From NCBI GenBank assembly GCA_009602735.1, contig WELA01003362.1, forward strand, positions 21,433 to 85,432: a stretch of DNA of 64,000 bases, in the 5' to 3' direction. Made by a program: the position numbers and the translations under genes. Positions 7,465 through 15,608 of this stretch are shown one piece after another (within the stretch, counting starts at the first letter, position 1; every line of letters begins with the position of its first letter). The stretch comes from Mesotaenium endlicherianum. Taxonomy: Eukaryota; Streptophyta; Zygnematophyceae; Zygnematales; Mesotaeniaceae. Below the pieces are notes generated by a model that had not been told where the DNA came from, searched no databases, and saw nothing but the letters and a program-made list of their open reading frames with translations.

Positions 7465-8478
7465 TCAATTTTTTTGCTGGAACTCCAAATAATAGATCTT
7501 CAACAAGATGATGAAATAAGAGATCAGCAAAGGACCGAATATGAGCCCTGTGATGCCGAAATAATGCAACCCGATGATCACTCCCAACACCGTAACAATG
7601 GGATGCACATCCGCCATCCGCTTGGCCAGCGCAAAACGAACAAAATTATCCACCACACTGAGTACGATAGATCCCCAGGCCAGCACAAAAACACCCTGCC
7701 AGGTATGACCCGTTGCTATTAAATAAATAGCCACCGGCACCCATACCAGCGCCGTTCCCACCACCGGCACGATAGAAGAAAAACCAGTGATCACAGCCCA
7801 GAAACCCGCTTCGTTCATCCCTGCAATCAGGAAGGAAATATAAATAACCAGTCCCTGTACCACTGCAATCAATGGAATGCCTACGGCATTGCTGACGGTC
7901 TGGGCTTTCAGCTCATGTCCGAACATTTTGATCTTGGACCGTTTGAAAGGCAGGTAAAAAATAACGGCCGCCTCCATCCGGTTGATGTTCACGATGAGGA
8001 AGTACAGGAAGAAATACATCATGGAGATATCGCTTACCAGGTTGAGACCCTGGTTGAGGGCTGAAGAAATAAAATTGGTGAGCCAGGAAGTGAGCTGGTC
8101 TATGTTCTTGGACGATAACAGGGTGAAATGCAAATGCACCTGCAAGTAGGCATCGAGGTCTTTCAGCGGGCCGATGATCATCTGCGTGTTGCTGGTAACG
8201 GAAATGATCTTCGAATACAACATCGTTGCCAGTAATGAAATGGGCAGAAGAATGATGAAGAAGGAAACCACAATGACCAGCAGGGCCGCCATGGGCTTGG
8301 ACCAGCGCTTCTTTTTGATCAGCCATTCCACCGGCGATTTACTCAATACATAAAACATGATCGCTGCAAGAAAGGCGGTGAGGAACTGCACCAGACTGTA
8401 CAGCAGGAAAACGCCGAAGAGGATGATGATGGCCAGGAAAAAATACCGGTTGATCTTATAATCTTGTCGTTGTAGCAT
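7465..8478 (-). CDS. AI-2E family transporter (PerM/YdiK-like membrane protein)
   Basis: A 337-aa inner-membrane protein with about eight hydrophobic segments: a pair at the N-terminus (~10-60), a central soluble stretch (~75-145) and a cluster from ~150 to the end, including the family-typical GFSSIVPVVGTALVWVP and the C-terminal FGPLLISYFIILLKI. Family members export autoinducer-2 or act as Na+/H+ antiporters; the true substrate is often unknown. ATG 8478 is preferred: an in-frame ATG at 8529 would leave 2 nt to the divergent gene at 8532 and add a polar N-terminal tail unlike the family. The 53-bp gap must then hold both promoters. Confidence 0.85.
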   Translation of the reverse strand: MLQRQDYKINRYFFLAIIILFGVFLLYSLVQFLTAFLAAIMFYVLSKSPVEWLIKKKRWSKPMAALLVIVVSFFIILLPISLLATMLYSKIISVTSNTQMIIGPLKDLDAYLQVHLHFTLLSSKNIDQLTSWLTNFISSALNQGLNLVSDISMMYFFLYFLIVNINRMEAAVIFYLPFKRSKIKMFGHELKAQTVSNAVGIPLIAVVQGLVIYISFLIAGMNEAGFWAVITGFSSIVPVVGTALVWVPVAIYLIATGHTWQGVFVLAWGSIVLSVVDNFVRFALAKRMADVHPIVTVLGVIIGLHYFGITGLIFGPLLISYFIILLKIYYLEFQQKN

Positions 8479-8531
8479 GCTTATCGTATTTTCGTAAAGC
8501 CCCTCACGAATATAATTCAAACCCCGCACCG

Positions 8532-8891
8532 ATGGAAAAGAACCGTTTCTTTACCGAGTCGCGCAAAGAGCTGGAACAATACCTGCTCGACCGTCTCTTA
8601 CTCATGAAGCTGCAGGGTACCGGCCGGCTGGCCAGGCTGGTGGCGGTGCTGTTTTCGGTATTGGTGATGGCCATACTGGCTGCTTTGATCATCCTGTTCC
8701 TGAGCATCATGGCAGGCTATTATTTTGCCGACCTAACCGGCAGCCTGTACAAAGGCTTTGGCCTGGTGGCGGGCTTTTATGTGCTGGTACTGGTATTATT
8801 GGTGATGGTACGCCGGAAATACGAGAAAAAGATCATTAACCTGATCATTGCGATAGTGCTGGATAACCCTAAAGACGATGACCGTGACTGA
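8532..8891 (+). CDS. Holin-X-like phage-holin-family membrane protein
   Basis: A 119-aa protein: a charged helical N-terminus (1-36), then two strong membrane segments (~37-62 and ~74-94) with a short loop DLTGSLYKGFG, and a basic/acidic tail. This is the layout of the putative Actinobacterial Holin-X family (phage_holin_3_6), widespread in Bacteroidota chromosomes apart from prophages; the name reflects fold similarity only. The function is unknown; envelope stress or membrane organisation has been proposed for related genes. Its end overlaps the next gene by 14 nt. No phage genes are nearby. Confidence 0.75.
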   Translation: MEKNRFFTESRKELEQYLLDRLLLMKLQGTGRLARLVAVLFSVLVMAILAALIILFLSIMAGYYFADLTGSLYKGFGLVAGFYVLVLVLLVMVRRKYEKKIINLIIAIVLDNPKDDDRD

Positions 8892-9156
8892 TCCCATACA
8901 ACAGATGCCCATCCGCAACCAGGAAGACCTGCAAAGGGCTGTATCGCTGGTGAAACAGCGCATCAGGAAGCGGGAAGAAGACCTGGAAGAACGCTGGGAA
9001 CAGCTCCCCGAAGCCGCCGCCCAAACCATGATAGAAGCAGCCGTGCCGATGTTCCTGGGAAACCGCCTGGCATCGGTGGCGCTGCGGATGGGGAAAAAGG
9101 TGGTTTACAAGCTGCTGGACAAGTTTTTAGGCCCGTCATCGACGCCGTCATCCTGA
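8878..9156 (+). CDS. Hypothetical small protein, partner of holin-X-like gene
   Basis: A 92-aa hydrophilic protein with a long charged helix (~15-45; QRIRKREEDLEERW) followed by a short amphipathic region (~55-85) with GNRLASVALRMGKK. No family was recognised. It overlaps the holin-X-like gene by 14 nt, so the two are almost certainly co-translated and may form a complex, the helix being suited to bind the membrane partner. Its last codons and TGA stop fall inside palindromic repeat copy 2, so the C-terminus is encoded partly by repeat DNA. Confidence 0.6.
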   Translation: MTVTDPIQQMPIRNQEDLQRAVSLVKQRIRKREEDLEERWEQLPEAAAQTMIEAAVPMFLGNRLASVALRMGKKVVYKLLDKFLGPSSTPSS

Positions 9157-9260
9157 GCGAGCGAAGCGAGTCGAAGGACCTGCTGGCGGGTTCGGGCAGA
9201 TCCCTCGGCTGCCCCTTCGACTCGCTTCGCTCGCTCAGGGTGACGTTGCTCGGGATGACG
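9146..9260 (+). repeat. Palindromic intergenic repeat, copy 2 (long, forward)
   Basis: Long form (~114 bp): the closing arm is interrupted after CCCTCGGC by an extra inverted unit ending GTGACG before GCTCGGGATGACG resumes. It supplies the stop codon of the preceding gene. Confidence 0.9.
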
Positions 9261-9306
9261 ATCGAAAAAATCCCTTATTCCCTACACATCCATCAGACAT
9301 TTTCCC

Positions 9307-9314
9307 TACTTTTG
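9307..9314 (+). promoter_or_regulatory. -7 promoter box of atpD
   Basis: TACTTTTG matches TAnnTTTG in full. It lies 40 nt before the atpD ATG, leaving room for an ordinary short leader, unlike the leaderless genes of this window. Confidence 0.5.
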
Positions 9315-9333
9315 CGGCCAATTCGAAATTTAA

Positions 9334-10860
<1,527 letters not shown>

Positions 10861-10865
10861 TAATT

Positions 10866-11111
10866 ATGATTTTAGAAATACTGACTCCCGATAAAAAAGT
10901 ATACAGCGGTGATGTGCTGGGTGTTCAACTGCCCGGTATCACAGGGTTGTTCGAAGTATTGGATAAGCATGCTCCGTTGGTAAGCGCATTGGGAAAAGGA
11001 CAACTCAAAATTCTGAAAGACAAGAACAGCACCGAGAGCTACAAGATCCAGAGCGGATTTGTAGAGGTCCTGAATAACAAAGTGACTGTGCTTGTAGAAG
11101 GTTGCGAATAA
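10866..11111 (+). CDS. atpC: ATP synthase F1 subunit epsilon, short form
   Basis: An 81-aa protein matching the N-terminal beta-sandwich of epsilon: LEILTPDKKVYSGDV at the start, the conserved LPGITGLFEVLDKHAPLVSAL (hydrophobic contact to gamma and the c-ring), and SGFVEVLNNKVTVLVE at the end. The C-terminal helical hairpin that in E. coli can inhibit ATP hydrolysis is absent, so the epsilon brake would not work as in E. coli. Such short forms are usual in this phylum. It lies 5 nt after atpD and is followed by two CTTAAG palindromes that probably terminate the pair. Confidence 0.94.
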   Translation: MILEILTPDKKVYSGDVLGVQLPGITGLFEVLDKHAPLVSALGKGQLKILKDKNSTESYKIQSGFVEVLNNKVTVLVEGCE

Positions 11112-11140
11112 TGTAATCTTTCATTAATAATCTAATTCAT

Positions 11141-11164
11141 TGCCCCTGGCTTAAGCCAGGAGCA
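11141..11164. repeat. CTTAAG-centred palindrome (24 bp, one mismatch)
   Basis: Arms TGCCCCTGGCTT and AAGCCAGGAGCA pair with a single mismatch. It lies 29 nt after the atpC stop and is a likely terminator or processing hairpin. Confidence 0.75.
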
Positions 11165-11188
11165 AAAATAAAATGATCATTTAATTTT

Positions 11189-11210
11189 GCCCAGGGCTTA
11201 AGCCCTGGGC
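11189..11210. repeat. CTTAAG-centred palindrome (22 bp, perfect)
   Basis: Arms GCCCAGGGCTT and AAGCCCTGGGC pair perfectly, followed by TTTCTGTT. It is the second hairpin downstream of atpC and precedes the Lys-rich peptide gene by 100 nt. Confidence 0.8.
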
Positions 11211-11310
11211 TTTCTGTTAAAAAAAGCCTAATTCAAATAAATCTGGTTTGAAAGGAGATTTTGAAAGGGTAATTTAAGCGTCTTAATTAAACCCTTAAAA
11301 CGATTGTACC

Positions 11311-11553
11311 ATGAAAAAACTTTTTGCATTAACAGTTCTGGCCGCTTTTTTTGTTGTTCCGGTAATGGCACAGGAAGGTAAAAAAGAAACTCCTAAACAA
11401 GAGAAGAAAGAATGGAAAAAAGACAAGATGAAGGACAAAAAAGAGTGGAAGAAAGATATGAAAGAGGATAAAAAAGAAGACAAGAAAGAGGATATGAAAA
11501 AGCATCACAAGCACGATAAAGATGAAAAGAGCGAGAAAAAAGGGAACAAATAA
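11311..11553 (+). CDS. Small secreted Lys-rich low-complexity protein
   Basis: An 80-aa protein with a clear Sec signal peptide (KKLFALTVLAAFFVVPVMA, cleavage after Ala 20). The mature part of about 60 residues is almost only Lys, Glu, Asp, with some Trp, Met and His; the motif EWKKD occurs twice and KKED several times. It should be disordered and strongly basic in the periplasm or outside. No family can be assigned to such low-complexity sequence; possible roles are binding of nucleic acid, anionic polymers or metal (HHKHDKD). CTTAAG palindromes lie on both sides, so it seems a monocistronic unit. Confidence 0.7.
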   Translation: MKKLFALTVLAAFFVVPVMAQEGKKETPKQEKKEWKKDKMKDKKEWKKDMKEDKKEDKKEDMKKHHKHDKDEKSEKKGNK

Positions 11554-11589
11554 TAAATAAAATTATTATTCAATTTGCTTCTTTGCCTC

Positions 11590-11617
11590 TTTGCCCTGGG
11601 CTTAAGCCCAGGGCAAA
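11590..11617. repeat. CTTAAG-centred palindrome (28 bp, perfect)
   Basis: Arms TTTGCCCTGGGCTT and its complement pair perfectly. It lies 37 nt after the Lys-rich gene and likely terminates it. Confidence 0.8.
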
Positions 11618-11640
11618 ATAAAAATCATTATTCAAATCTT

Positions 11641-11664
11641 TGCCTGGGGCTTAAGCCCCAGGCA
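11641..11664. repeat. CTTAAG-centred palindrome (24 bp, perfect)
   Basis: Arms TGCCTGGGGCTT and complement pair perfectly. It abuts the stop of the convergent yqgE gene (11667) and may serve as its terminator on the minus strand. Confidence 0.8.
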
Positions 11665-11666
11665 TT

Positions 11667-12218
11667 TTAATTTAATTGAGGATCGATGGGGTAATTGATC
11701 ATTTGCCGGTATTCGCCGCCCAGCTCTTTGAGGGCCTCCTGCCATACCAGGTCTTTATCATGATGGAAAACCAAATTCAAATTCGCCTGCCGCGTGATCC
11801 ATGTTTTTTGTTCCAGTTCATCATTCAATTGCCCGGCGCTCCAGCCGCTGTAGCCAATGAAAAAACGGATATCATCCGTATCTAAACTGCCTTCCCGCAG
11901 CTGTCCCAGCACTTCTTCAAAATCCCCACCCCAATACACGCCTTTGATCACTTCTGTTCCGCCCGGTATAAGACCCGGCTGGCGATGCAGGAAATGCAGG
12001 GTGTTTTTCTGAACAGGGCCACCTTCGTAAAGCGGAAGATCAAGTCCCTCCGCTTCTTTGACCACATCCTCCAGTTTGGCATCGAGGGTTTTATTGAGCA
12101 CGAATCCGAAACTGCCTTCGTCCTGGTGCTCGCAAAGCAATACCACCGTTCGGGTAAAATTAGGGTCCTTCAAAAAAGGGTCTGAGATCAACAATATACC
12201 GGGCGTGGGAGAAGTCAT
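11667..12218 (-). CDS. YqgE/AlgH family protein
   Basis: A 183-aa cytoplasmic protein of the YqgE/AlgH (UPF0301) family. The family signature is clear: GILLISDPFLKDPNFTRTV at 7-25, VLLCEHQDEGSFGFVLN (26-42), the GGPVQKNTLHFLH stretch (~66-78) and YSGWSAGQL (~123-131). Length matches the usual 180-190. Function is unproven; AlgH has been tied to alginate regulation in Pseudomonas but that role is unlikely to carry over. The gene is divergent from a histidine kinase (53-bp gap) and has a near-match -7 box (TAACTTTT) 4 nt before its ATG. Confidence 0.93.
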   Translation of the reverse strand: MTSPTPGILLISDPFLKDPNFTRTVVLLCEHQDEGSFGFVLNKTLDAKLEDVVKEAEGLDLPLYEGGPVQKNTLHFLHRQPGLIPGGTEVIKGVYWGGDFEEVLGQLREGSLDTDDIRFFIGYSGWSAGQLNDELEQKTWITRQANLNLVFHHDKDLVWQEALKELGGEYRQMINYPIDPQLN

Positions 12219-12258
12219 AAGGAAAAGTTACAACATTTTACATAAACCCTGATCCTGT

Positions 12259-12266
12259 TATATTTG
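12259..12266 (+). promoter_or_regulatory. -7 promoter box of the histidine kinase gene
   Basis: TATATTTG matches TAnnTTTG in full and ends 5 nt before the ATG at 12272, predicting a leaderless transcript. Confidence 0.6.
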
Positions 12267-12271
12267 CTGCA

Positions 12272-13600
12272 ATGAAAAAAACTTTCCCGGTCATCATCAT
12301 ACTCATTACCCTGTCGCTCTTCGGATTGATCTGGCTGCAGGTATCCTGGCTGCGTAACCTCTTGCAACTGCGAGAAGCACAATTGCTTACCAAGCTAAAT
12401 GAAGTAGCAGCTACAGTGGCCAATGATATGAGTAAAGTAGTATATGGTGGCCAGAGCATACGCCCCCAACGTAGGGGCGGAATGCGCTTAGGTTCCGAAT
12501 TCCCGTTGTATGTGCCGAGACCGTTGACTATCAAAGAAAAGTTCTCTCTCCAGGATGTAACCAACCGGCTAAACAGGGCATTTGATATTGAAGAGATCAA
12601 GAATACCAGGTTCGAGTTTGCTGTGCTGAATAGCAATGCCGATTTCGAAATGGGAACGACTAATTTTGAAAAGGAAAGCGATGATACAATTAATAACCGG
12701 CAATTGATTGTTCCCATCATCCCGGATAGTGGAACGGATATGGAAGGACTGGCTTCTTTCGAACATCTGGTGATTGTATTCCCCGGTTTCAAATACCAGG
12801 TATGGAAATCGCAACGATGGGTAGTGTTTGGCGCTGCATTGTTCATGATCGTGATCATCGCTGCATTTTATGTAACAGTGAAGACCCTGCTCAATCAGAA
12901 AAAACTGAGTGAGATCAAGAGTGATTTCATCAACAACATGACGCACGAATTCAAAACGCCGCTGGCTACCATTTCACTGGCGGTGGATGCATTGAGAAAT
13001 GAAAAAGTACAACGCGATCCCGATAAGATGCAGTATTTCAGCGGCATCATCAAAGAAGAGAACAGGCGGATGAACAAACACGTGGAAACCATACTGCAGG
13101 CCGCTATTTCAGAAAGGCAGGAACTGAACCTCCACCTGAGTCAACTGCATGTGCACGAGATCATCCGGCGCACGATGGACAACTACCAGCTGCAACTGGA
13201 AGAGAAACAAGGCGCATCCAGTTTGTTGCTCAACGCAAAGAACGACCTGGTGTTGGCCGATGAAGTGCATTTCACCAATATGATCTCCAACCTGGTAGAC
13301 AATGCCATCAAGTATTCAAAAGAAAAACTGCAAATCAAAATATCTACCCATAGTACAACCAATTACCTGGTGATCAGGATTGAAGACAATGGCATTGGTA
13401 TGAGTAAAGAAACGCTCAAACGTATTTTCGAAAAATTCTATCGCGCGCATACCGGTAACCTGCACAACGTAAAAGGATTTGGCCTCGGTATGAACTATGT
13501 GAAAACCGTGATTGATGGGCACAAAGGAAAGATCAAAGTAGAAAGTGTAGTAGGACAGGGAAGTAGTTTTACTATTGAGATGCCGTTAAACAATGTCTGA
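12272..13600 (+). CDS. Sensor histidine kinase (orphan)
   Basis: A 442-aa membrane kinase. A membrane helix at ~4-26 leads into a periplasmic sensor of about 155 residues, then a second helix at ~187-207. The HisKA dimerisation domain holds the phospho-accepting His 225 in NMTHEFKTPLATI. The HATPase domain follows with N-box NLVDNAIKYSKE, G1 IEDNGIGM and G2 GFGLGMNYVKTVIDGHKG. The sensor is unlike known families by eye. No response regulator is next to it: the upstream gene is divergent yqgE and the downstream queA-like gene converges, the two ends overlapping by 15 nt. Its partner must be encoded elsewhere. Confidence 0.92.
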   Translation: MKKTFPVIIILITLSLFGLIWLQVSWLRNLLQLREAQLLTKLNEVAATVANDMSKVVYGGQSIRPQRRGGMRLGSEFPLYVPRPLTIKEKFSLQDVTNRLNRAFDIEEIKNTRFEFAVLNSNADFEMGTTNFEKESDDTINNRQLIVPIIPDSGTDMEGLASFEHLVIVFPGFKYQVWKSQRWVVFGAALFMIVIIAAFYVTVKTLLNQKKLSEIKSDFINNMTHEFKTPLATISLAVDALRNEKVQRDPDKMQYFSGIIKEENRRMNKHVETILQAAISERQELNLHLSQLHVHEIIRRTMDNYQLQLEEKQGASSLLLNAKNDLVLADEVHFTNMISNLVDNAIKYSKEKLQIKISTHSTTNYLVIRIEDNGIGMSKETLKRIFEKFYRAHTGNLHNVKGFGLGMNYVKTVIDGHKGKIKVESVVGQGSSFTIEMPLNNV

Positions 13601-14812
13601 CATCAACAAACATCCATCGCCATAGCTTAAGAACCTGAACCCATGCTCCAATGCATAGTTGTATATGCGCTTCCAATCATCTCCTACAATAGCTGCAACA
13701 AGCAATAGCAATGTAGACTGCGGCTGATGAAAATTGGTGATAAGTCCCTTGGCTATTTTTAGTTGGTAGCCGGGCGCCATGATGATCTGTGTTTTGGTCA
13801 ACAACTTTTGCAATTGATGTTGTTGCATCCAATTGATCAAAGATTGTAAAGCAAGTGATGGACTGATAGCTTCATGCTTCAACTGGTAAGGCTCCCATTG
13901 GGTAAGATGCAACGCAGCTGGTTGTATATCCGGATGCAATATCGTTTTCACTCCTAACCAATAAAGACTTTCAATGGTTCGCAGAGAAGTAGTACCTACA
14001 GGAACAATGGTATCAGGCCATTGTTGCAATAATTTTTCGATCACAGATAGAGGCACATCAATGAATTCAGCGTGCATATCGTGTTCTTCCATGGTGGCCG
14101 ATTTCACGGGTTTGAAAGTACCAGCTCCTACATGCAACGTAACGAATTCGTGACGGATGTTTTTTTGCGAGAGCGACGCAAATACCGCATCTGTAAAATG
14201 CAGGCCGGCAGTGGGCGCTGCTACAGAACCATCGTACCTGGCATAGATGGTTTGGTAACGTTCTTTATCGCTTTCTTCCGCAGCCCGGTTCAGATAGGGA
14301 GGCAAAGGCAATGCGCCTGCCATGTGCAACAATTCTGCAAATGAAAGCGTTTCATCGCTCCAGCTCAATTCAATGATATAATGATCGGCTCGCTGCTCAA
14401 TTTTTTTTGCCGATAAAACAATACCAGAGTCACTGAGTGCTTTGTGCAGCACCGGTTCTTTCCATTTTTTTGCGCCGCCTACCAGGCATTTCCACCACAC
14501 TTTTCCTTTCTCCAGCATGGCTGAAGTAATATCGGGATACTGCTCGTGCGGCTCCAGGCAGAATATCTCTATGATACTACCGGTATTTTTCTGAAACAGC
14601 AGGCGTGCCTCCACCACTTTGGTGTTGTTGAAGACCAGCAGACTGCCCCCGGGCAATTCCCCGGCCAGTGAAGCATAAACCGTTTCACTGATCTGGCCGC
14701 CACGGTATACCAGGAGCCGGCTCTGGTCACGCGCTTCCAGCGGGAATCGGGCGATGCGGTCATCCGGCAGGGTATAGGTAAAATCCAGTATGGACAATGC
14801 TTTTGGATGCAT
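13586..14812 (-). CDS. queA: QueA-family S-adenosylmethionine:tRNA ribosyltransferase-isomerase, long form
   Basis: A 408-aa protein of the QueA family, which transfers and isomerises the ribosyl part of SAM onto 7-aminomethyl-7-deazaguanine in tRNA to give epoxyqueuosine. Family landmarks: FTYTLPDDRIARFPLEARD (11-29), LVFNNTKVVEARL (59-71), SVAAPTAGLHFT (~197-208), THVGAGTFKPV-like LHVGAGTFKPV (~225-235), and the C-terminal ITNFHQPQSTLLLLVAA. It is about 50 residues longer than typical QueA (~350), with an enlarged middle region; Bacteroidota often carry this longer paralogue beside a standard QueA, so a changed role is possible. queE lies in the same window at 54.5 kb. Confidence 0.85.
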   Translation of the reverse strand: MHPKALSILDFTYTLPDDRIARFPLEARDQSRLLVYRGGQISETVYASLAGELPGGSLLVFNNTKVVEARLLFQKNTGSIIEIFCLEPHEQYPDITSAMLEKGKVWWKCLVGGAKKWKEPVLHKALSDSGIVLSAKKIEQRADHYIIELSWSDETLSFAELLHMAGALPLPPYLNRAAEESDKERYQTIYARYDGSVAAPTAGLHFTDAVFASLSQKNIRHEFVTLHVGAGTFKPVKSATMEEHDMHAEFIDVPLSVIEKLLQQWPDTIVPVGTTSLRTIESLYWLGVKTILHPDIQPAALHLTQWEPYQLKHEAISPSLALQSLINWMQQHQLQKLLTKTQIIMAPGYQLKIAKGLITNFHQPQSTLLLLVAAIVGDDWKRIYNYALEHGFRFLSYGDGCLLMSDIV

Positions 14813-14989
14813 AAAACGTGGTCCTGATGAGGTTAATCACATAAAAGAGGCGGTAATTCACCGGTTATTCACACTAATTCACAGTTTGCGCAGGGGTGAA
14901 ATGCCCGAAAATCGAGCAAATTCAACGCCTGTAAGCCTTTGGGGCTTATGCTTTTTGTGGATAAATACAAATGTCCCATTTTTTCGCTA

Positions 14990-15029
14990 AAAGTGGGAAA
15001 AAGTGTTATTTTGTGTCAACAAGTGGTAA
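14990..15029 (+). promoter_or_regulatory. Probable MraZ operator: four GTG boxes at 10-bp spacing
   Basis: GTGGG (14993), GTGTT (15003), GTGTC (15013) and GTGGT (15023) recur at exactly 10 bp, each preceded by an A- or T-rich triplet, with a degenerate fifth unit (TTGGT) at 15032. MraZ is known to bind direct repeats of this kind (GTGG-type boxes, one per helical turn) upstream of its own gene. The array ends 23 nt before the mraZ ATG. Confidence 0.7.
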
Positions 15030-15051
15030 TCTTGGTAATATTTATCAACAA

Positions 15052-15501
15052 ATGAACGGTTTTCACGGCGAATATGAGGCTACGGTAGATGCGAAAGGTC
15101 GCTTCCTGCTTCCCGGCGGACTGAAAAAACAGTTACCGGAGGGGGAAGGGCGTTTCATCATCAGCCGTGGTTTCGAAAAATGCCTCACGCTGTACCCGCT
15201 CAAAAGTTGGGAATTGATCATTGCCAAGATCAGCCAGTTGAATGATTTCGATCCCAAGGTACGCCAATTCCGTCGTCAGTTCCTGGGCGGAGCAACAGAG
15301 GTGGAGCTCGATAGCGCCGGCCGTATGTTGCTACCCGCTTCGCTGAAGGAGTTCGCCGGCCTGAGCAAGGATATTGTCCTGGCCGCGGCCCTTGACCGGT
15401 TTGAGATCTGGGATGCAGGTAAGTACAAACAGCTCTTTGAGGATTTTTCTCCGGAAGGATTCAGTGATCTGGCTCACGACGTGATGAAGGAAATTAAATA
15501 A
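15052..15501 (+). CDS. mraZ: Division/cell-wall cluster transcriptional repressor MraZ
   Basis: A 149-aa DNA-binding protein with two AbrB-like SpoVT domains: the first around GEYEATVDAKGRFLLP with KCLTLYP, the second around GGATEVELDSAGRMLLPASLKEFAGLSKDIVLAAALDRFEIWD. MraZ autoregulates the dcw operon. Start 15052 (MNGFHGEY) is chosen because it gives the normal length and leaves the GTG-box operator upstream; an in-frame ATG at 14971 would place the operator inside the gene. First gene of the cluster; a palindromic repeat follows before rsmH. Confidence 0.95.
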   Translation: MNGFHGEYEATVDAKGRFLLPGGLKKQLPEGEGRFIISRGFEKCLTLYPLKSWELIIAKISQLNDFDPKVRQFRRQFLGGATEVELDSAGRMLLPASLKEFAGLSKDIVLAAALDRFEIWDAGKYKQLFEDFSPEGFSDLAHDVMKEIK

Positions 15502-15515
15502 TGGCTCCATATGCA

Positions 15516-15595
15516 CGTCATCCTGAGCGAGCGAAGCGAGTCGAAGGAGCTGCTTGAAGGTTCGGGCAGGTCCCTCGGCTACGCTCGGGATGACG
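15516..15595 (+). repeat. Palindromic intergenic repeat, copy 3 (short, forward), mraZ-rsmH gap
   Basis: Same 80-bp form as copy 1, filling most of the 107-bp gap between mraZ and rsmH. Confidence 0.9.
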
Positions 15596-15608
15596 ATCAG
15601 AATTAATT

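Noticed and set aside
8532-8891. Prophage holin
   Set aside because: The phage-holin family name reflects similarity only; no lysin, tail, capsid or integrase genes are near.
14971-15051. Longer mraZ start at 14971
   Set aside because: It would add 27 residues absent from the family and place the GTG-box operator inside the coding region.
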